A stretch of 9,891 nucleotides of DNA from CADEFX01 sp050260355 (GTDB taxonomy: Bacteria > Pseudomonadota > Alphaproteobacteria > Rhizobiales > Hyphomicrobiaceae). Where the stretch lies: contig JBLNBZ010000017.1 of NCBI GenBank assembly GCA_050260355.1, positions 1-9,891 of the forward strand. Reading direction: 5' to 3'. Positions within the stretch are counted from its first letter, which is position 1. Each line of letters opens with the position of its first letter. Under the pieces are notes generated by a model. The model did not search any database and was not told where the DNA came from. It worked only from the letters and a program-made list of their open reading frames with translations. Of the stretch, positions 5,597-9,891 are shown piece after piece. Made by a program: the position numbers and the translations under genes.

Positions 5597-8587
5597 ATGA
5601 CCAGCACATCCGCCAAGCCTGCCAAGGCTCCCAGAGCCGCCGTCTGCTCCGTTCCCGACGGCGAGCCGGTCCCCGTCATCAAGGGCAGCCACGTCTATCT
5701 GATCGACGGCTCCGGGTACATCTTCCGCGCCTTCCATGCGCTGCCGCCGCTGACCCGGCCCTCGGACGGGCTGCCCGTGGGTGCCGTGCACGGCTTCTGC
5801 GGGATGCTGTGGAAGCTCTTGGGCGATTCCAAGCTCTCGGACCGGCCGACGCACCTCGCGGTCATTTTCGATGCGTCCGAGAAGAGCTTCCGCAACGACA
5901 TCCACCCCGACTACAAGGCGCACCGGCCGCCTGCGCCGGAAGAGCTGGTGCCGCAGTTCCCGCTGATCCGCGAGGCGGTGAAGGCGTTCAACGTCGCCTG
6001 CGTCGAGCAGCTCGGCTACGAGGCGGACGATCTGATCGCCACGTATGCCGTGGAGGCCTGCAAGGCCGGCGCCGACGTCACCATCATTTCCTCGGACAAG
6101 GATTTGATGCAGCTCGTGCAGCCCGGCATCACCATGCTCGACACGATGAAGAACCGCCGCATCGGGCCGGACGAGGTGGTGGAGAAGTTCGGCGTGCCGC
6201 CGGAGAAGGTGATCGACGTGCAGGCGCTGGCCGGCGACTCCGTCGACAACGTGCCGGGCGTTCCGGGCATCGGCGTCAAGACCGCGGCCGAGCTGATCAA
6301 GGAGTATGGCGATCTCGACACGCTGCTGACCCGCGTCGGCGAGATCAAGCAGCCCAAGCGGCGCGAGAAGCTGATCGAGTTCGAGGAGCAGGCGCGCATC
6401 TCGCGCGAGCTGGTGCGCCTGAAGCTCGACGTGCCGGTGGAGGTCAAGCTCGAGCAGTTGGGCGTGCAGGAGCCGAAAGCGCAGACGCTGCTCGGCTTCC
6501 TGCGCGAGATGGAGTTCAGCACGCTCACCAAGCGCATCGCCGAGGGCCTCGGCCAGCCCGTGCCCGCGCTGCAAGACAGGCCGGCCGCTCCCGCGGTCAG
6601 TCGGGCTCCCGCCAAGCCTGCAGGCAACGGCAAGGCGGCGCCCGAGGGCGCCGCGACGCCGTCGGCCGTCGTCGCCTTCAACGCCAAGCGCGCCTGCGCG
6701 CCGGTCGACCGCAGCAAGTACGAGTCCGTCACCGCGCCGGACCGCCTGCAGGCCTGGGTCGAGAAGGCGCTCGCCGCCGGCAGGGTCGCCATCGACACCG
6801 AGACTACCAGCCTCGATCCCATGCGGGCTGAGCTGGTCGGCATCTCGCTCGCGGTGGCGCCGAACGAGGCCTGCTACATTCCGCTCGGCCATCGCACGGC
6901 CGCGGGTGCGCTCGACTTCGGCGAGTACGCCGGCGTCACGCAGCTTGCCGTTCGCGATGTGCTTGCCGCGCTCAAGCCGCTGCTCGAGGCGCCGTCGATC
7001 CTCAAGATCGGGCAGAACATCAAGTACGACGTGACCGTCTTCGCGCAGCACGGCATCACCGTGGCGCCGATCGACGACACCATGCTGATATCCTACTGCG
7101 TCGACGGCGGCCGCTGGTCGCACGGCATGGACGACCTCGCCGAGCGCCATCTGCGCCACACCTGCATGCCGTTCGATCAGGTCATCCAGTACGCGCCCGG
7201 CGCCAAGCGGTCCGACAAAACCTTCGGCCAGGTGCCGTTCGACAAGGCAACGGAGTACGCGGCCGAGGATGCGGACGTCACGCTAAGGCTGTGGCTGGCG
7301 CTGAAGCCGCGGCTCATCGCGGAGCATATGACGACGGTCTACGAGACGCTGGAGCGGCCGCTGGTGCCGGTCATCGCCGGCATGGAGCGCGCCGGCATCA
7401 AGGTCGACCCGTCTGTGCTGTCGCGCCTGTCGAGCCAGTTCGCGCAAGGCGTCGCGCGGCTCGAGGAGGAGATCAACGGCCTGGTCGGGCACAAGTTCAA
7501 CCTGGGCTCGCCGCGCCAGCTCGGCGAGCTGCTGTTCGACCGGCTGAAGCTGCCCGGCGGCAAGAAGACCAAGACCGGACAGTGGGAGACGCGCGCCAAC
7601 CTGCTCGACGAGCTCGCCAACAACGAGGAGCTGCCGGAGGATGCGCGCAGGCTCATCAATACGATGCTGGAATGGCGCCAGCTCACCAAGCTGCGCTCGA
7701 CCTATACCGATGCGCTGCCGGCCTACATCAATCCGGATACGGGCCGCATCCACACGAGCTACGCGCTGGCCGCCACGCCGACCGGGCGCCTCGCCTCCAG
7801 CGAGCCCAACCTGCAGAACATCCCGATCCGCACCAAGGAAGGCCGCGCCATCCGCACCGCCTTCGTCGCGGAGCAGGGCGCCAAGCTGATCTCGGCGGAC
7901 TACTCGCAGATCGAGCTGAGGGTGCTGGCGCACATCGCGGATATCCCGCAGCTCCGGCAGGCCTTCGACGACGGCCTCGACATCCACGCCATGACGGCGT
8001 CGGAGATGTTCGGCGTGCCGGTCAAGGACATGCCGCCCGAGGTGCGCCGGCGCGCCAAGGCCATCAACTTCGGCATCATCTACGGCATCTCGGCGTTCGG
8101 CCTCGCCAATCAGCTCGGCATCCCGCGCGAGGAGGCGGGGGAGTACATCCAGACCTATTTCCAGCGCTTCCCCGGCATCCGCGACTACATGGACCGCACC
8201 AAGAAATTCGCGCACGAGAACGGCTACGTGGAGACCATCTTCGGCCGGCGCGTGCACTATCCCGACATCAACACGAAGAACCCGTCCATGCGCGCGTTCC
8301 TGGAGCGTGCCTCGATCAACGCGCCGATCCAGGGCAGCGCGGCCGACATCGTGCGCCGCGCCATGATCCGCATGCCGGCCGCGCTGGAGGCGGCAGGCCT
8401 GTCATCGACGCGCATGCTGCTGCAGGTGCATGACGAGCTGGTGTTCGAGGCCAGGGAGCGCGACGTGGCGGGCACGCTCGAGACGGTGGCGCACGTGATG
8501 GAGAAGGCGCCCGAGCCGGCCGTGAAGCTGAAGGTGCCGCTGAAGGTGGACGCCAAGGCCGCGGCGAACTGGGACGAGGCGCATTAG
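5597..8587 (+). CDS. polA: DNA polymerase I
   Basis: Repairs DNA gaps and removes RNA primers from lagging-strand fragments. The 996-aa product has all three modules. The 5' nuclease (about 30-330) shows Asp37 in LIDGSGYIFRA, YEADD (141-145), SSDKD with Asp167 and Asp169, Asp214 and Asp217 in GDSVDN, then the helix-hairpin-helix VPGIGVKTA. After a Pro/Ala-rich linker (about 330-370), the 3'-5' proofreading domain is intact: Asp400 and Glu402 in IDTETTS, GQNIKYD with Asp478, and Tyr554-x3-Asp558. The polymerase domain has motif A SADYSQIEL (Asp768), O-helix RRRAKAINFGIIYG (Lys821, Phe825, Tyr829) and motif C QVHDELVF (Asp946, Glu947). It is longer than the E. coli enzyme (928 aa), partly through about 30 extra residues before the nuclease core and the linker. 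The start at 5597 has no ribosome-binding site but a close promoter. A protease-like gene begins 9 bases after the stop. Confidence 0.98.
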   Translation: MTSTSAKPAKAPRAAVCSVPDGEPVPVIKGSHVYLIDGSGYIFRAFHALPPLTRPSDGLPVGAVHGFCGMLWKLLGDSKLSDRPTHLAVIFDASEKSFRNDIHPDYKAHRPPAPEELVPQFPLIREAVKAFNVACVEQLGYEADDLIATYAVEACKAGADVTIISSDKDLMQLVQPGITMLDTMKNRRIGPDEVVEKFGVPPEKVIDVQALAGDSVDNVPGVPGIGVKTAAELIKEYGDLDTLLTRVGEIKQPKRREKLIEFEEQARISRELVRLKLDVPVEVKLEQLGVQEPKAQTLLGFLREMEFSTLTKRIAEGLGQPVPALQDRPAAPAVSRAPAKPAGNGKAAPEGAATPSAVVAFNAKRACAPVDRSKYESVTAPDRLQAWVEKALAAGRVAIDTETTSLDPMRAELVGISLAVAPNEACYIPLGHRTAAGALDFGEYAGVTQLAVRDVLAALKPLLEAPSILKIGQNIKYDVTVFAQHGITVAPIDDTMLISYCVDGGRWSHGMDDLAERHLRHTCMPFDQVIQYAPGAKRSDKTFGQVPFDKATEYAAEDADVTLRLWLALKPRLIAEHMTTVYETLERPLVPVIAGMERAGIKVDPSVLSRLSSQFAQGVARLEEEINGLVGHKFNLGSPRQLGELLFDRLKLPGGKKTKTGQWETRANLLDELANNEELPEDARRLINTMLEWRQLTKLRSTYTDALPAYINPDTGRIHTSYALAATPTGRLASSEPNLQNIPIRTKEGRAIRTAFVAEQGAKLISADYSQIELRVLAHIADIPQLRQAFDDGLDIHAMTASEMFGVPVKDMPPEVRRRAKAINFGIIYGISAFGLANQLGIPREEAGEYIQTYFQRFPGIRDYMDRTKKFAHENGYVETIFGRRVHYPDINTKNPSMRAFLERASINAPIQGSAADIVRRAMIRMPAALEAAGLSSTRMLLQVHDELVFEARERDVAGTLETVAHVMEKAPEPAVKLKVPLKVDAKAAANWDEAH

Positions 8588-8596
8588 GGGGGTGGA

Positions 8597-9412
8597 ATGC
8601 GTCGGTTGATCAATAAGAAGGATATGCGGGTTACGCAACAGCTCTCCTCCAGCTTGATCATTCGTCAAGACTTCCGGACTTCCGCGCGGTTCGTCTTCTT
8701 TGAAACTGGCTATGAGGACTGGGAGTACGCCACTCACGGCGGCACGCTCTTCGTCGTCCTCTACAAGGGAAAGCCTTATGCTCTGACCTGCTTGCACATT
8801 CTCAAAGATTTCAGGTGGGAACAGCTTGTAGTAACTGACAAACGAACTGGCTCAAAAGCGGCCGGTTTGAAGTCGATCTCGTATCCTAGTCGTCCAAAGG
8901 ACGCTGCAATTGATGCGGACATTCTCGACATTGCCGTCGTTGAGTTCAGTGATGACGTGGATGGTATGTTTTTCGGTGACACGCCCTATCTTCTAGATTT
9001 AAAGACTGTTGCGGGAAGTAGCGTTGGGGACATTCTGCATGCTTACGGGGCTTTGAAAGAGAGCAGTCAAATCGATAATCGCTCCATCTCGCCTGCATAC
9101 GCTCTTCTGGAGGTCAACGACAATACAGAGAAAAGCCACGACGCTACTCTGAGGAGTGCGATCGGGAAATTCGATAGGCCAAAGTTCTCCGAAGTTCGAG
9201 GGTTGAGTGGTAGTCCCGTGTTCAACGTAACCAAGAGAGCGCTATGCGGCGTGGTAGTTAGAGGCTCACTGGACACCAGCGAGTGCACGATCCGATATGT
9301 AGACATACGCGACGTATACCGGCTGCTCGTCTCCGTGCACGATGGATCGTCGGAGGTGTATTACTACAAAACAGTCGCTCATCTGGAGAAAGGCTTCGCG
9401 CGAAAGTCTTAG
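8597..9412 (+). CDS. Trypsin-like serine protease-fold protein, otherwise unrecognised
   Basis: I do not recognise a named family, but the 271-aa protein shows a chymotrypsin-fold triad in correct order and spacing. GGTLFVVLYKGKPYALTCLHIL has His67 in the TxxH position, DILDIAVVEF has Asp111, and VRGLSGSPVFN has Ser204 in a GxSGxP nucleophile motif. The following ALCGVVVRG (215-223) fits the strand that lines the substrate pocket. It has no signal peptide, membrane segment or PDZ domain, so it differs from periplasmic HtrA/Deg proteases and should be cytoplasmic. The last 20 or so residues (YYYKTVAHLEKGFARKS) may form a helix. GGGGGGTGGA directly before the ATG is a usable ribosome-binding site, and the 9-base gap suggests read-through from polA. 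Base composition is visibly less GC-rich, with many A/T-ending codons, unlike polA, which points to horizontal acquisition. Catalysis and substrate are inferred only. Confidence 0.72.
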   Translation: MRRLINKKDMRVTQQLSSSLIIRQDFRTSARFVFFETGYEDWEYATHGGTLFVVLYKGKPYALTCLHILKDFRWEQLVVTDKRTGSKAAGLKSISYPSRPKDAAIDADILDIAVVEFSDDVDGMFFGDTPYLLDLKTVAGSSVGDILHAYGALKESSQIDNRSISPAYALLEVNDNTEKSHDATLRSAIGKFDRPKFSEVRGLSGSPVFNVTKRALCGVVVRGSLDTSECTIRYVDIRDVYRLLVSVHDGSSEVYYYKTVAHLEKGFARKS

Positions 9413-9465
9413 TCGCGCGCGGCCAAGAGGCGTTGTGCAGGGATAAGCGCAGCGCGCGTGGGCAC

Positions 9466-9524
9466 GCGTCTGGGTCCCGGCGGATTTCCTCATGCGCTGT
9501 CGCGCATTCGGGGCCGGGATGATG
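9466..9524. repeat. Intergenic hairpin repeat, copy 1
   Basis: This 59-bp unit starts GCGTCTGGGTCCCGG and ends GGGGCCGGGATGATG. Outer arms TCCCGGC and GCCGGGA pair, and inner arms ATGCGC and GCGCAT pair around TGTC. It aligns with the copy at 9771-9830 with about nine substitutions and one single-base gap (roughly 83 percent by hand count). It resembles the short palindromic intergenic repeats common in Hyphomicrobiales genomes. Confidence 0.75.
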
Positions 9525-9551
9525 CGGAAGCCGCACACAAGCGCCGAACAG

Positions 9552-9668
9552 TCCCTTCTCCCCACCTGTGGGGAGAAGGTTAGGATGAGGGGCAGACACG
9601 AGCTCGGATTGTACCCCGCTGCCCCTCACCCCGACCCTCTCCCCGTAAAGGACGGGGAGAGGGAGAAG
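9552..9668. repeat. Nested palindromic intergenic element (three paired stems)
   Basis: Two perfect 12-bp hairpins mark the ends. CCTTCTCCCCAC/GTGGGGAGAAGG has a 2-base loop (9554-9579), and CCCTCTCCCCGT/ACGGGGAGAGGG has a 5-base loop (9635-9663). Between them an 18-bp imperfect inverted repeat (9578-9595 with 9619-9636, sharing TGAGGGGCAG) closes a third stem. The whole unit can fold as a three-way junction. It looks like a MITE-like or REP-like element of the kind widespread in alphaproteobacteria. No transposase is nearby. Confidence 0.75.
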
Positions 9669-9770
9669 AGCGGCAGCGCTGAGAGACACCGCCGCTGGAA
9701 CGCACCACGCCCGAGGACGACATTTGCGGGGCGGTTGCGCGGTCATGGCTTGCGCAACACAGGTGGAGGC

Positions 9771-9830
9771 GCATCTGGGTTCCGGCCCGTTTCCGCATGC
9801 GCTGATTGCGCATGCGGGGCCGGGATGACG
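9771..9830. repeat. Intergenic hairpin repeat, copy 2
   Basis: This 60-bp unit is in the same orientation as the copy at 9466-9524. The inner stem is a perfect 8-bp GCATGCGC/GCGCATGC pair around TGATT, and the outer pair is CCGGC with GCCGG. The two copies lie on either side of the nested palindromic element, 305 bp apart start to start. Confidence 0.75.
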
Positions 9831-9891
9831 CCAGAGGAGGGGGAGAGCAGGGCCGGCGACGCACGAAAGTTATCCCCGCATCGACGCGCGC

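Larger units (their letters stand above)
9413..9891. other. Gene-free region made largely of palindromic repeats
   Basis: No credible coding sequence is present in these 479 bases. Short open frames here change composition with the repeats and match nothing recognisable. The region holds two diverged copies of a roughly 60-bp hairpin repeat (9466-9524 and 9771-9830) around a separate nested palindromic element (9552-9668). The few remaining stretches (9413-9465, 9669-9770, 9831-9891) show no gene or clear promoter. No U-tract terminator for the protease gene is seen. Confidence 0.7.

Noticed and set aside
5582..7159. Long minus-strand open frame (525 codons) opposite the 5' half of polA
   Set aside because: It is antisense to an unambiguous polA, rich in Arg, His, Leu and Asp as expected of a mirrored GC-rich gene, and shows no domain or ribosome-binding site.
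7283..8257. Minus-strand open frame (324 codons) opposite the polA polymerase domain
   Set aside because: Same GC-driven shadow pattern; no recognisable motif, and it lies entirely within polA.
9466..9830. Repeat pair as a CRISPR array
   Set aside because: There are only two diverged copies, each itself a hairpin, 305 bp apart with another palindromic element between them, and no cas gene.
9258..9864. Several minus- and plus-strand open frames over the 3' end of the protease gene and the repeat region
   Set aside because: They run through hairpin repeats, give Pro/Arg/Ser-rich translations without domains, and partly overlap the protease gene.

Overview
The window looks like chromosomal DNA from a GC-rich alphaproteobacterium, most likely Hyphomicrobiales (Rhizobiales). 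That is inferred from strong GC3 bias, rhizobial-style polA with an extended N-terminus, a TAXI-type TRAP transporter, and short palindromic intergenic repeats of a kind common in that order. No rRNA, tRNA, CRISPR array, transposase or phage gene was found.

Left part, minus strand (1-4178): three genes read leftward. A zinc-independent quinone oxidoreductase/MDR protein (3204-4178) comes first. It is followed by a TAXI-family TRAP solute-binding protein (2108-3070) and a fused 4TM/12TM TRAP permease (1981 to beyond position 1, C-terminus cut by the window edge). The binding protein and permease together form one sodium- or proton-coupled uptake system. A strong intrinsic terminator-like hairpin lies between them and probably lowers permease expression relative to binding protein.

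Middle, plus strand (4263-5463): a SpoU/TrmH-type RNA 2'-O-methyltransferase is divergent from the oxidoreductase. After it comes a broken Fic-family gene: an N-terminal fragment and a C-terminal winged-helix fragment abut in different frames, with the catalytic Fic core apparently deleted.

Right part, plus strand (5597-9891): full-length polA (DNA polymerase I, 996 aa, all three enzymatic modules intact) has a good promoter whose -10 box lies only 8 bases before the ATG and no Shine-Dalgarno sequence, which suggests a leaderless mRNA. Nine bases after polA starts a visibly less GC-rich gene for an unusual 271-aa trypsin-fold protease with an apparent His-Asp-Ser triad and no signal peptide. 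The last 480 bases carry no gene. They hold a nested palindromic element flanked by two diverged copies of a second hairpin repeat.

No complete new multi-gene system is evident. The best leads are the orphan cytoplasmic-looking protease behind polA, the gutted Fic gene, the intra-operon terminator and the leaderless polA start.
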